Under the pieces are notes generated by a model. That model was not told where the DNA came from and made no database searches. It saw nothing but the letters and a program-made list of their open reading frames with translations. This document shows positions 32,965-42,740 of a stretch of 64,000 bases of DNA, one piece after another (within the stretch, counting starts at the first letter, position 1; each line of letters begins with the position of its first letter). The position numbers were made by a program, and so were the translations under genes. This DNA comes from Rhizophagus irregularis (lineage: Eukaryota; Glomeromycota; Glomeromycetes; Glomerales; Glomeraceae): contig NC_089453.1 in assembly GCF_026210795.1 (NCBI RefSeq), positions 3,474,501 through 3,538,500 on the forward strand, in the 5' to 3' direction.

Positions 32965-35481
32965 TTAAAAGTAACGGAAAGAACAAGAACTATATACAAA
33001 AAATTTAACCACCCGGATCACATACCCCATAAAACCCAGGATTTCTTTACCAAATAATATATGCTCCTTAACGCTAATTAATCCCTCAAATAATGGATAA
33101 TTTCCCAAATATCTTTTTGATTGCAGTTCTTTTTCTTTTTCTTTCGTAAAAATAGAGTCAGGTTTCTTTTTATCCATCTTTGAAATTCCCAAGGATTTTT
33201 CTGTTTGCTTCATTGCTTCACATCTTCTTTTCCAAACACCTGAATTAATTTTTGTAAAAATAAAATTTAAAATTTCTATACCAATTGTTCGAGCTAATTT
33301 TTCTTTAGAAACTCCTATAAAAAAAAGTATAATTCTTGATAAACTTAGAGGGAAAATTCCTTTTATCATATCTATAAAACAAAATTCATTAGTATTTTTG
33401 GCTCTTTGAAACATTGGGAGATCAATCAAATCCTCTTTTATAATTTTCTTTGCATCCACTCCATTTTGTATTAGCAAATCTATAAGTTTATCTATCGTTT
33501 CTGTTATAAGATTCTTCATATATTTTCTATTAGATCTACAAGTCCATACGTGATCAAAGGTTTCTTTTTTCTTATTACAACACTGGCATAATAAATCATA
33601 ATACAAATCATAAGAAGATTTTTTCATCTGTTCTATTGTTGGCATTTCTTCAATTAGTCTTTGTACTTTCATTCTTTTCTGTTTTGATGAGTGAGCATTC
33701 GTCTTGAAATATGTCTCAAATTCTTCGTTAATGTTTAAATAGTCAAAAGTCACGTGCCAATCTATTTCTAACATTCTATATTTATCGTTTCTATTTAAAT
33801 TTAAGAACTTTTCTAATCCTTTTATACGTGTAACTAATCTAATAAATCTTCGTATATTTGTTTCCACAATTGTTCCATTCCATCTTAATACATATCTATA
33901 TTCTGCACATGTTGGAATAACTTCTAATTTACTAACACCTTGTATATCAGCATATCTTTCTTTAATTTCTTTATCTAAAATATTATGTAAAGCGTCTTCT
34001 GCATGAGCTTTGATTTTAACCACTTTTACGTCTAAATTTTGATAAAAAATTATATTTTTTATAATAGCCCAAATATGATTGCTAGTTCCAAATTTTAATA
34101 TATCTCTTAAGTTATTTCGATGCGGTCGTTGTTTAATTGCCATAAAATTATCATAATTCGTTTGACTATCTGTATAAATTGTAACTTCTTTTTTTTCGGG
34201 TATAATTAATAACGCTGCTAAAAATGCTAGAGCTTCTGTTTTATTTACTGTAATCCAGTCTTCTACTGTCGACATTATTGTATCTAATAATTTATTATCT
34301 TCATCATAAATCATAAGTCCAAATATTGCTTCTATATTTTCTGTTTTATTAAATTTAACTGATCCATCGATATATATTTTAAGAGTTCTTCCCCTAATAG
34401 TTGTTAATCTATTTTTACATAATTGCATTCTATTCGTCATTGGTTTATAATTTCCAGTTTTTAAGAATTGACTAAGTATGTTATTTAAAAAGGAGATTTT
34501 ATCTTTAGGTATCATTTCATGTATTTTACTATAAGTCGACTTGTATAAATATGGTTGTTGTTTTAATATTCTATCGTATATAAAATTCTCTTGAATTATT
34601 TGTCCACTTATTCCTGGAAATATAATCTTTTCGTGTCCTAGAATATTATTTTGATTAATACCATTTTGCCATTTATTTCTTGAAAAAGTGCTTGCATTTT
34701 TAGCGTCTGTCATAATTATACATGGAATTCTACTTCGTTCTTGGTTTGAAAACATTACTTCTGGGACATCCAACCATGTTGTTATATTACATCTTTGGCA
34801 TTTTTCTAGAATTAAATCTTTATCTTCTATTGTTGTTATAGGTATCATATGCATTGCTATTAAGAGACCGCCTGGTAAGACTTTTCTAGTTCTTCCAAAT
34901 ACAGCTTGTAAACTTCCTCCAGTATTGAGTTCTATTATAATTGGAACATCTTTTCTTGTATTTGCTATTACTGGTATTATTTCTACACCTCTTAAATTTT
35001 CTACTTTATCTACACCGTCTATTTGTTTGACTATGTATTCCTTTAGCTTATATGTATGTGGCGATATCGTCAACTCTTCTCTTATTTGCTCATAGTTGTT
35101 GATGTTTGCTGATAGCTTTCCTTTTAAATTTAGTCTAATATACTTTCTATCCTCTAGCTCTTTGATTGTTAAGAGATACCTTTTACTAAGTGAGATTATT
35201 TGATCTATATATCGAATATTGTTATTTTGTAAAAATTTAAAATTATTAACATAAGTATCTTTTGAAATTATTGATCTAACAGTTGTAGGTCCTCCTTCTA
35301 CTTTAAATCTTTCTATAATTGTATCATCTGTTTCCAAATCAAAGTTGTTTTCTTTCATCAGAAGAATATTTCTCATCGTAAAATTTTCTTTATAAAATTT
35401 CTTAATCACGTGACTTGTCGTGTTGTCAATACTGTATAGTGGATTATTTTCTAAAAGTAATAAATTCTGTATACTCGTTAG
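32965..35481 (-). CDS. LINE-B ORF2 part 2: RNase H and C-terminal Cys/His domain
   Basis: Continues the ORF2 frame after TGA 35482-35484 for about 838 residues; the first ATG is at 35409. It has an N-terminal connection region, then RNase H: IYIDGSVKF (Asp), NKTEALAFLAALLI (Glu), IYTDSQTN (Asp) and a degenerate last motif near HNILDKEIKERYAD. A Cys block LCQCCNKKKETFDHVWTC matches the LINE-A C-terminal zinc motif. No other stop or frameshift occurs. It may be made by readthrough, or the TGA may be a fresh mutation. Confidence 0.85.
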   Translation of the reverse strand, partial: LTSIQNLLLLENNPLYSIDNTTSHVIKKFYKENFTMRNILLMKENNFDLETDDTIIERFKVEGGPTTVRSIISKDTYVNNFKFLQNNNIRYIDQIISLSKRYLLTIKELEDRKYIRLNLKGKLSANINNYEQIREELTISPHTYKLKEYIVKQIDGVDKVENLRGVEIIPVIANTRKDVPIIIELNTGGSLQAVFGRTRKVLPGGLLIAMHMIPITTIEDKDLILEKCQRCNITTWLDVPEVMFSNQERSRIPCIIMTDAKNASTFSRNKWQNGINQNNILGHEKIIFPGISGQIIQENFIYDRILKQQPYLYKSTYSKIHEMIPKDKISFLNNILSQFLKTGNYKPMTNRMQLCKNRLTTIRGRTLKIYIDGSVKFNKTENIEAIFGLMIYDEDNKLLDTIMSTVEDWITVNKTEALAFLAALLIIPEKKEVTIYTDSQTNYDNFMAIKQRPHRNNLRDILKFGTSNHIWAIIKNIIFYQNLDVKVVKIKAHAEDALHNILDKEIKERYADIQGVSKLEVIPTCAEYRYVLRWNGTIVETNIRRFIRLVTRIKGLEKFLNLNRNDKYRMLEIDWHVTFDYLNINEEFETYFKTNAHSSKQKRMKVQRLIEEMPTIEQMKKSSYDLYYDLLCQCCNKKKETFDHVWTCRSNRKYMKNLITETIDKLIDLLIQNGVDAKKIIKEDLIDLPMFQRAKNTNEFCFIDMIKGIFPLSLSRIILFFIGVSKEKLARTIGIEILNFIFTKINSGVWKRRCEAMKQTEKSLGISKMDKKKPDSIFTKEKEKELQSKRYLGNYPLFEGLISVKEHILFGKEILGFMGYVIRVVKFFVYSSCSFRYF

Positions 35482-38400
35482 TCAAATATCCATTATTTCT
35501 CCAAGAATCCCTTTGTCGTTTATCTGTAGAATAAAATTAGTTATTTTTGCCTGTAATTGATTATTAGTAAAGCTGTTTAAATTATAAATATAATTAGTTT
35601 CTAAAATAGCGTTTGGCGCTGTACAGGCCATTTTCAATTTATTCTTCAAAATTTTTCTAAAAGGTGACATCAATTTTTCCAATACTTTTCCATCCATTAC
35701 TGTAAGTTGAGTACGATATTTCACGATAGGTATAATTAAATAGTTAAAGAGATATATCATCATTTTATCGGTTAAACCTTTTTTTGTTGTAAAAGCTTTA
35801 TTAATCGACATTACTTCATTCTTGACTTGTTGTTGTATGTGTTTATTTTTATTATACATATTAATCCATACTCCTAAGAACCTTTCTGATCCATTATGTT
35901 GAACAGGCTGAATTCCAATTTCTTTATTTCCAAATTGAAGATTAATTTCGTTATTTAGTCTCTTCTTTTCTTTAAATCTTATCAAGAGCGCTGATTTTTT
36001 CTTATTTATCTTAATGTCATTAAGCATGTAAAAGGAATCGGCTATTTTTAAAATTCTTTCCATGTCTAATTTATTGTTTGTCAGAAAACTTGTATCGTCC
36101 ATATATCCACATGCTGGAAATCTTATTTGTTTTTCTCTTGTTAAACCTTCATATATATCCAATTGTTCTTTTGCTGAAATCTTGAATCCCAAATCAGATT
36201 TTCTTAACCTATCTAAGAGAGGATCGTAAAATATAATCCACAATAATGGTGAGATTATTTCCCCTTGATCTATTCCAGTCATCATTTCAAATGGTTTTGT
36301 TAATCCAAAAGGAGTAAATACTTGGTTCATTCGTCCTTGAAACATTCCTATTATTATATTGCATAGTTTTTCTGGTATCTTAATCCTCTTCATAGCTTTT
36401 CTTAGCATATAAATATTCACCCTGTCGTAAGCTTTAGACATATCTACTAAAAAAAACCATAATTCTTTATTTTCTTCGTTAGCGTAATCTATCAATTCTT
36501 TAATAATTCTAAGTGGTTCAAATGTTGATTTTTTTGGCAATCCAGCAAATTGATGTCCTCTGAGTATGTTGTATTTGACCATAGCATCAGATAATCTATT
36601 GGTTATAATTTTCATAAACATTTTTCTTAAAGTTTCTAAGAGAGTTATTGGTCGAGTATTATTAAGATCATAACCCCAAGGCTTTGGCTTCGGAATAGGA
36701 TAAATATTAGCTTTTAGCCATTGTTTCGGTATCTCCTCTGTTTCCAAGATGTCATTAAAAATTTCCTGTATATATTCTTTTAAAGGTAAAATTGTTAGTT
36801 TGATATCTTCATATGTTATACCTGATGGTCCACTAGCTTTTCCTTGAGGTAATTCTTTCGCTGCTTCTAATATCTCTTCTATAGATATTTTTTCTAACAC
36901 TTTATCATATGCAAATGATGGGATATGTATGTGTGTTCCAGAATTGTATTCTTCTTTCCAATCCTCTGGTAATTCTTTATCAATACTTATAGTCCCAGCG
37001 CAATTTTGAAAATGATCAGCCACTTTTTCTTTAATTTTATCTTCGTCTACGATTAAGATATCTTCACCTTTTGAATTAGTTGATAATACCCTATCGATGT
37101 TGATTTTTCTAAATTCTCTATCCATAACGTTATCTATCATTCTTTTCTGATTATCTTCTAAATCTTTTTGTCTCTGTTCTATCGCACGTTTAATTTTATT
37201 TTCTTTCATAGCTGATACTTTAATTTGCAGTTTCGTTTGAAATATATTATATAACTCATCTAATTCAGTAATATATTTCTTTATTTGAACCTTTCCAAAA
37301 TTATATGATCTTAAGTAATAAAAACCATCAACGTCCCAATTTTTTAATATCTTGTTTACGTGACTTATATTTTTCTTCCAATGTCGCTTAACATTTTCTA
37401 TTCCTTTCTTCTTTTTCAGTTTTCTTCTTAAATAGATGAAAAATCTAACCGCCCGATATAAATCCAAATTCTTTATACTTGTGTCTTCTTTTTCATTAGT
37501 TAAACAGATCTCTTTTTTTTCGATTTCTGAATTCTTTGTTGCATTTATAACATCTTCATATAGTTGTATCTTTTCGTGTAAAGTCAATATCATTGTTGAA
37601 GATCTGTTCTTCCTTTCGTTGAGTTCATATTCAGCTTTCATCTTAATACATTCTTTTATTTCTTCATCAATTGTATCATAACAATATTTAGTTCGCTTAT
37701 CGAATTTACTTTTCTTCTTTCTATTATATATAATTGATGGCAATACACAATCTCGAGCAACTTTAAAATATACAATTTTATGATCTGTGTCATTCTTGTT
37801 GTCATATTCTTTTATTTGGACTTGGACTATTTCATCAAAAATCTTTTTGGTAACCCAAATATAATCGATCCTAGATCCTAATTTTTTCGTTATATGGGTC
37901 ACGTGATTTTTTGTTAATGCTAAATCATCGATATTAAGTATTTCTTTACAGGTATCAAATAATTCTGATTTTTCTAAAAGATCAAATATTTTCAATTGTT
38001 CTGAAATCCTAGTTCTATTACTATTCTTTTGTTGAAGATATTTTTTATATTGCAAATTAAAATCCCCCATCAAAATTATTTGCTGATTTTTCTTTTTACT
38101 ATCTTTAATCATCTTCATAATCTCCTTATTGATATCTATTCGTGTTTCTACGCAATCTTTACCTCTATCTCCACTTTTATTGTATACTGATATAATTGCC
38201 AATTTTTGTTGATCAGAAAAAGTAAATTCTATTTTTAAAATACGACCTTTATAATTTTCCAATTTGCTAATATGTTTTGCCAGTTCTTTTTTAACTATTA
38301 CAAGGGTCCCTGATTCGTTGAATTTTGCACCTACTGTTCCAAATACTTGATGATTCATAAATTTGTTTTTCGTTATAAATTTTAAGTTCTTGTTACTAAT

Positions 38401-38712
38401 TCTAGTTTCAGTTATACTTAATATATCTATATCATTTTTATCTAAATATTTTGCCAAATTTTGAGCTTTAATATCATTAAGTTGTCTTATGTTAAGCGTC
38501 GCTACCTTAAAAAAATGAAGATTGTTAGTATCAAGATTCACCTCGTTACCATTATTGTTATTTGTTATCCTTTTTTTTCTTTTTCTTTTTTTATAATTTC
38601 TTCTATGTTTACTATCATTAATAATTTTTTGTTTTCTTGTATCATTGGTAGGGGGGTAAGTAGTTGTATTCGAAATATTTAAATTGTTATTATATTGATT
38701 ATTGTCTATCAT
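35482..38712 (-). CDS. LINE-B ORF2 part 1: APE endonuclease and reverse transcriptase
   Basis: 1,076 residues from ATG 38712. The endonuclease begins VATLNIRQLND and has SITETRIS, ILMGDFNLQY, SRIDYIWVTK and NDTDHKIVYF. RT motifs are PQGKASGPSGITYEDIK, NTRPITLLETLRKM, FLVDMSKAYDRVN, GIDQGEIISPLLWIIF and the catalytic GYMDDTSF. The thumb region and a connection segment follow. The frame ends at TGA 35482-35484, context ATT TGA CTA, and RNase H continues in the same frame. The start overlaps ORF1's stop by one base, suggesting termination-reinitiation. Confidence 0.93.
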   Translation of the reverse strand: MIDNNQYNNNLNISNTTTYPPTNDTRKQKIINDSKHRRNYKKRKRKKRITNNNNGNEVNLDTNNLHFFKVATLNIRQLNDIKAQNLAKYLDKNDIDILSITETRISNKNLKFITKNKFMNHQVFGTVGAKFNESGTLVIVKKELAKHISKLENYKGRILKIEFTFSDQQKLAIISVYNKSGDRGKDCVETRIDINKEIMKMIKDSKKKNQQIILMGDFNLQYKKYLQQKNSNRTRISEQLKIFDLLEKSELFDTCKEILNIDDLALTKNHVTHITKKLGSRIDYIWVTKKIFDEIVQVQIKEYDNKNDTDHKIVYFKVARDCVLPSIIYNRKKKSKFDKRTKYCYDTIDEEIKECIKMKAEYELNERKNRSSTMILTLHEKIQLYEDVINATKNSEIEKKEICLTNEKEDTSIKNLDLYRAVRFFIYLRRKLKKKKGIENVKRHWKKNISHVNKILKNWDVDGFYYLRSYNFGKVQIKKYITELDELYNIFQTKLQIKVSAMKENKIKRAIEQRQKDLEDNQKRMIDNVMDREFRKINIDRVLSTNSKGEDILIVDEDKIKEKVADHFQNCAGTISIDKELPEDWKEEYNSGTHIHIPSFAYDKVLEKISIEEILEAAKELPQGKASGPSGITYEDIKLTILPLKEYIQEIFNDILETEEIPKQWLKANIYPIPKPKPWGYDLNNTRPITLLETLRKMFMKIITNRLSDAMVKYNILRGHQFAGLPKKSTFEPLRIIKELIDYANEENKELWFFLVDMSKAYDRVNIYMLRKAMKRIKIPEKLCNIIIGMFQGRMNQVFTPFGLTKPFEMMTGIDQGEIISPLLWIIFYDPLLDRLRKSDLGFKISAKEQLDIYEGLTREKQIRFPACGYMDDTSFLTNNKLDMERILKIADSFYMLNDIKINKKKSALLIRFKEKKRLNNEINLQFGNKEIGIQPVQHNGSERFLGVWINMYNKNKHIQQQVKNEVMSINKAFTTKKGLTDKMMIYLFNYLIIPIVKYRTQLTVMDGKVLEKLMSPFRKILKNKLKMACTAPNAILETNYIYNLNSFTNNQLQAKITNFILQINDKGILGEIMDI

Positions 38713-41075
38713 TAAAAATGATGTTGGGTGTTATTATTTTTAGCAGATCGGTTGCCCCCATCAACTGATCTGTTTGGTACTTGTCTTGCGATATCTACAG
38801 TTGTAATTCTGTTGTTGATATTTGTAAGACTGCTGGTAATATTTTCCATGCCTTTATGAAGTTCTTGAAGTTGCGCAGTCAAAAGAGCCATATTATTTTG
38901 TCTGTTATCGTTTGAGTCTGAGTCTGAAGAATCTTCTCTTTGTGGTCGTTTATTATTTTCATTAAATGACACCAACCTCCTTTTAGGTGTTTGGTGTTGT
39001 CTATTATCTGTATTACCCGATTGATCAATCAACATGGCATTGTTGTTCATTTCATTAACTTTTTCTTTGCCTTTGCTAGATGTTGTTTGCATATACAAAC
39101 TAATTTGGTTAGTAGTTTGTTCTAAGGATTTTGCCAAGGTTTTTACAATATCTTGTAAAGTAGCTAGATCTTGTTTAATTGACTGAATCTCATTATCATC
39201 TCTATGATTTCTAGGTGTTCTATCAACATTCTCATAGTGTGCATTCCTTGGCCTAGAAAGAACTGAAGCCCTACTACTAGAGCGCGGTATGTCCTCAAAA
39301 CTATCATCTTCTTCGTCCCATTCATGCATCCCTTGTTCATCATCACCATAATTATGATTATCATCATTTCTTTTTCGTAAGTTATTCCTATTCCATGGGC
39401 GATCTTTATTATTCGAATAAGGATTATCTTGCCTATATCTTTCTTGAAATTTTCTATTTTCAAACCTTGCTTCATTTGGTCTTGAACGTATCGCATCTGC
39501 GTATGACCCTGGGCGAGCATTTTCTTGTTTTTCTCTTTGACGATATCCTGGTTGATATCGCCTTACCGAGTTCAAATAATCTTTTTTGTTCATAGGTCTA
39601 TTTCTTGGTGGTCGATAGTCACAGTCACTTATAAGATGAGATGTATACCCACAATTAAAACATGATTTCATATCTGGTATTGACCATTCATGTTGTTTAT
39701 TTCGCCTCATTATCACCCTATCGGTCCCTCTTTGCATACTTTCTTCATCTTTAAAATATACGTATGCATATAATTGCGTCCGATTTGTTCTCGTATTCCT
39801 AGGAATTCTGAATTCGAGCACGTTAAATTCTTCAATAAAATCTTGATATTCTCTAGCATTAGCGTTTGGAGGTAATCCATTAAGTTTAGCACAGAAAGCT
39901 CTTCTTTCTTCCCTTTTATCTAAACTTAATTCCATTGGAGTAATGTAAAGCATTTCATTGTAAACCCATAGTATCGGTTTTCCATAAAAGGTGTCTGCAC
40001 TAGCACTTTCTTTGTACGTTGCATAAAAAATTTGTTTATTTGGCTGATAGGGGTTACGTCTAGTTGCATAAACCCCATTCTCTTCCAATTCACCATATCT
40101 TCTCAGAAATGGTTTCAGAGTAGCAGTTGTTATTTCTAAAGAAGCGTTATAAATTTGAACAGTACGACCACGCGTTCCTTCATTTGTTTGTTTTCTTTGT
40201 GTACGAATGCTTTGGTATGGTGCGAAAGAAACTGTATCTTCTGCACAGGAGAAGTCTACTGCCATAATGCTTTCATATATTTCTTTTGTGGTAACGTTAA
40301 TAATCAAATGATATCCAATAATATCTTTTTTCTTTTTGATTGGTTTATCTTGATTGGCTTCATTATTATTGTCACGTGACCCTTCTCCTGGGGCAACTTT
40401 ATTAAAATCGGGTATAATTTTTGATACTTGAGAAATTCCTGGGCCTAAATTTGAGTCTGATATCAAAAAATCCCTTGTATTTTTTAAAAAGTTAGTAGCA
40501 AATGAAGTATTAACTTTATCAGATAACTTTACACCAATGAAAAGTGAGAATGTTTGTTGTTTTTTTGCGTAATACAAAATTTCCTCTTCAGTAGAACCTT
40601 GTGAGTCATGATCAGCATCCTGCATACTGATGTCAGTGATTTCCGGTCCCTCAGTTGTTGACGCCATATTTGGTTGTGACGTTTCAGGGGGTTTGTTTAT
40701 TTGTTGTTGTGCTGAAACATTTGATTGGGTAACCTTTGTTTGTTGTTGTGAAGGATTTTCTGATTGGTCCGCCTTTGTTTGTTGACTTTCAAGAGCAATA
40801 TTAGAAGTTAAAGAAGGTGAAGATGAAGGACCCAAAAGAGCCTGTTCCACCGAGAAGCCTTGTTTATTATTATTTTTCCGTTTATCTTTATGTGAGCCCG
40901 CTGCAGCATCATGAGAGCAGTCTATCATATCGTTGGTTGTAAGAACAGTAGTATTGTTGTTGACCTGTATCGGTTGTTTGTTATCATTCTGTTTCTCTTG
41001 CGGTAAAGACACCTGTATGTCCGCCTGGCCTTGTGAAGTAACCTGAGACCTAGTTCGGGCTGCAGGGCCGGACAT
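38712..41075 (-). CDS. LINE-B ORF1: Gag-like RNA-binding protein with CCHC knuckle
   Basis: About 787 residues from ATG 41075 (MSGPAARTRSQ). An upstream in-frame ATG at 41147 adds 24 mostly hydrophobic residues and is thought less likely. The N-terminal third is Gln/Ser-rich. The middle has RRM-like segments (TVQIYNASLEITTATLKPFL, RAFCAKLNGLPPNANAREYQ). A CCHC knuckle CFNCGYTSHLISDC is followed by an Arg/Asn-rich region and a coiled coil near the C-terminus (QSIKQDLATLQDIVKTLAKS). The protein would coat the LINE RNA. Its stop TAA shares one base with the ORF2 ATG (TAATG at 38710-38714). Confidence 0.88.
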   Translation of the reverse strand: MSGPAARTRSQVTSQGQADIQVSLPQEKQNDNKQPIQVNNNTTVLTTNDMIDCSHDAAAGSHKDKRKNNNKQGFSVEQALLGPSSSPSLTSNIALESQQTKADQSENPSQQQTKVTQSNVSAQQQINKPPETSQPNMASTTEGPEITDISMQDADHDSQGSTEEEILYYAKKQQTFSLFIGVKLSDKVNTSFATNFLKNTRDFLISDSNLGPGISQVSKIIPDFNKVAPGEGSRDNNNEANQDKPIKKKKDIIGYHLIINVTTKEIYESIMAVDFSCAEDTVSFAPYQSIRTQRKQTNEGTRGRTVQIYNASLEITTATLKPFLRRYGELEENGVYATRRNPYQPNKQIFYATYKESASADTFYGKPILWVYNEMLYITPMELSLDKREERRAFCAKLNGLPPNANAREYQDFIEEFNVLEFRIPRNTRTNRTQLYAYVYFKDEESMQRGTDRVIMRRNKQHEWSIPDMKSCFNCGYTSHLISDCDYRPPRNRPMNKKDYLNSVRRYQPGYRQREKQENARPGSYADAIRSRPNEARFENRKFQERYRQDNPYSNNKDRPWNRNNLRKRNDDNHNYGDDEQGMHEWDEEDDSFEDIPRSSSRASVLSRPRNAHYENVDRTPRNHRDDNEIQSIKQDLATLQDIVKTLAKSLEQTTNQISLYMQTTSSKGKEKVNEMNNNAMLIDQSGNTDNRQHQTPKRRLVSFNENNKRPQREDSSDSDSNDNRQNNMALLTAQLQELHKGMENITSSLTNINNRITTVDIARQVPNRSVDGGNRSAKNNNTQHHF

Positions 41076-41634
41076 AATAGTTAATAGACAAAATAAAACA
41101 CAATATAAAATATGTAGCTTTGAAAAAAAATATTTTTCTGTTTTCACAAAATTTTGGTCAAGCGCAAGAGCAGAAAGAGTTTTTAAACAGGTGATTCATT
41201 CTTATTGTGAATATTATTATCAAAAGACGAAAAGTTTTGACAGAGGATTAATTACTCCATATGGAAATCATGAGATGGAAAAAGAAATATTCAGATTGAA
41301 AGAAACAATAGATAAATCAATAGTGATATTTTTAGAAAAAGATGGCGACGTATGTTGGAAAAATTACATTGGAAGAGAAACAAAGAAAACGGAAAAATCA
41401 TCATACCCAACATTAAAGAAGGATGAATATTTGGACATGGTTAAAATGTTTGAAGAAAATCAGAGTGTGTACAAAGATACCAAAAGATACAGTCGAGTAA
41501 AAGTTAAAAATGACGATAATAGCTGGAGAAAAGTATTTAAAGAGGTGGAGAAATGGAGAAGAGCACAGAACTAAAAATACAGGACACATAACGAGAATAA
41601 CAAATTTAGAAGCGAAATCAATTAAAGAAGTATT

Positions 41635-42346
41635 ATGGAAGAAAATAATTACAAGAGAATAATTGATAATATCGAAAAGGAGAATAAATATGAATTGAAA
41701 GAGGGAATTCTATATAGAGTAAAAGGACAAAACAAATTTAGAGTAATTAGGGATTATGAATATGAGGGATTGATGTACATGATGCATGATAATGAATTAT
41801 CAGGACATTTTGGGATAGAAGCGACATTAGATAGAATAAAAGAAAATTATTAGTGGAAAAATATGAAAGAAGATGTAGAAGAATATGTAACTGAGAACGT
41901 GTTGGAATTGTCAAATGAGAGGAAAACCAAGAGGAAAGAATGAATTGACACCAATAAAGATAAATGAACCATTCAAGATGATTGGAATAGATATAGTTGG
42001 ACCACTAAAAGAGACAGAAAAGGGAAATAAGTATATTGTGGTAGCAATGGATTATTTTACAAAATGGCCCGAGGCCGCACCACTAAAAAAAGCTACAGCA
42101 AAAGAAGTAGTAGAATTTATTTGGAGAGACATAATTTGTAGACATGGATGTCCAAAGAAAATAATTAGCGATAGAGGGACTCATTTTAACAATAAAATAA
42201 TGGAAGAATTAGTAGAAAGGTGTGGAATAAATCATAGATTAAGTACACCATATAGGCCACAAACAAATGGTTTGGTCGAAAGATTCAATAAAACTTTATG
42301 CGAAGGATTAGCCAAATGGGGGATCTCACCGTTTATGACTAAATAA
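41635..42346 (+). pseudogene. Ty3 integrase, broken and 3' truncated
   Basis: The H2C2 zinc module (HDNELSGHFGIEATLDRIKENY) ends in TAG 41851-41853. After a frameshift near 41895 the Cys pair reads CWNC. The catalytic core (41915 on) shows Asp in GIDIVGPL, Asp in SDRGTHF and Glu in NGLVERFNKTL. The frame stops at TAA 42344-42346, before any C-terminal DNA-binding domain. A MITE begins 11 bp further. Confidence 0.9.
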
Positions 42347-42356
42347 TATAATTATA

Positions 42357-42528
42357 CAGTCAACTCTTGTTATAACGAACCCTAGGTTCCAGACCTCAAC
42401 TTCGCTATAGGACTATAGTGAAGATTTTAAGAGATTTGATTGGTTAATTCGTTATAGCAAGGGGAAATTTATTATAGTTGTCTGAAAAATTCACTATATC
42501 AAGGGTTCACTATATCAAGGTTTGACTG
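42357..42528. mobile_element. MITE, family B copy 1
   Basis: 172 bp, TIRs CAGTCAACTCTTG / CAAGGTTTGACTG, flanked by TA (42355-42356 and 42529-42530). The interior contains mirrored TTATAACGAA and TTCACTATATC motifs. Its ends resemble those of the large element at 1922-16917 (both begin CAGTCAA). Confidence 0.8.
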
Positions 42529-42534
42529 TATTAT

Positions 42535-42740
42535 TTAGTCATAAACAGCTTAGACTAGGTTATTTAGTAATAAAATAATCTAATTATAACTAAATAATCT
42601 AAGTACGACTATAAATAATCTAACTATAACTAAATAATCTAAGTATGACTATAAATAATCTAAATATAACTAAATAATTTAAATATATCTAAATAATCTA
42701 AAGTTAATAACCTAAATATGATTAAATACTCTAACCAAAT
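42535..42740 (+). repeat. Short tandem repeat CTAAATAATCTAA...
   Basis: About seven degenerate units of 25-32 bp built on ACTAAATAATCTAAGTATGACTA. They are non-coding. From 42740 to 43190 the sequence is AT-rich with nothing recognised. Confidence 0.6.

Larger units (their letters stand above)
32745..41202 (-). mobile_element. LINE-B: full-length A-rich LINE inserted in the Ty3 element
   Basis: 8,458 bp with an 18-bp duplication TATTGTGAATATTATTAT on both sides (32727-32744 and 41203-41220). The 3' end carries a poly(A) tail, seen as a T run on the plus strand at 32745-32760. The organisation is as in LINE-A: ORF1, ORF2 with APE endonuclease, RT and RNase H, and a Cys/His C-terminal domain. 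Both ORFs are open apart from one TGA in ORF2. This is the youngest large insertion in the Ty3 element. Confidence 0.95.
32479..41574 (+). pseudogene. Thymidylate-kinase-like (P-loop NMP/dN kinase) domain in the Ty3 polyprotein, split by LINE-B
   Basis: Starts with a beta-strand and P-loop VIIDGVDGLGKTS, typical of dTMP/deoxynucleoside kinases. After a TAA (32539-32541) and a frameshift near 32640, the frame 32634-32744 gives a helix and then IIILDKSPYCEYYYQKTK, matching the 'DR..S..AYQ' region with Lys for Arg. LINE-B interrupts at codon boundary 32744/41221. The 3' part (41221-41574) has SIVIFLEKDGD, corresponding to the strand before the LID, then a charged LID-like stretch and a terminal helix ending in TAA. 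Total about 220 residues, the usual size. It sits between RNase H and integrase in the same orientation. Phosphorylating dNMPs to feed reverse transcription is a guess from the fold. A captured cellular or viral kinase gene is the likely origin. Confidence 0.75.
24672..42346 (+). mobile_element. Ty3/gypsy retrotransposon with extra kinase-like domain, 3' truncated, split by LINE-B
   Basis: Order: 5' LTR (24672-25787), leader, Gag (27356-30469), protease, RT and RNase H (31018-32541), thymidylate-kinase-like domain (32479-41574, LINE-B inside), integrase (41635-42346). This RT-RNH-IN order is the Ty3/gypsy one. No 3' LTR is found: integrase stops shortly after the catalytic Glu and AT-rich non-element DNA follows. 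A solo LTR of the same family lies at 44760-45856 in the opposite orientation. The coding strand is A/G rich throughout. Confidence 0.93.

Noticed and set aside
42535..42740. CRISPR-like array of short repeats
   Set aside because: Units are degenerate, contiguous without unique spacers, and the genome is eukaryotic.
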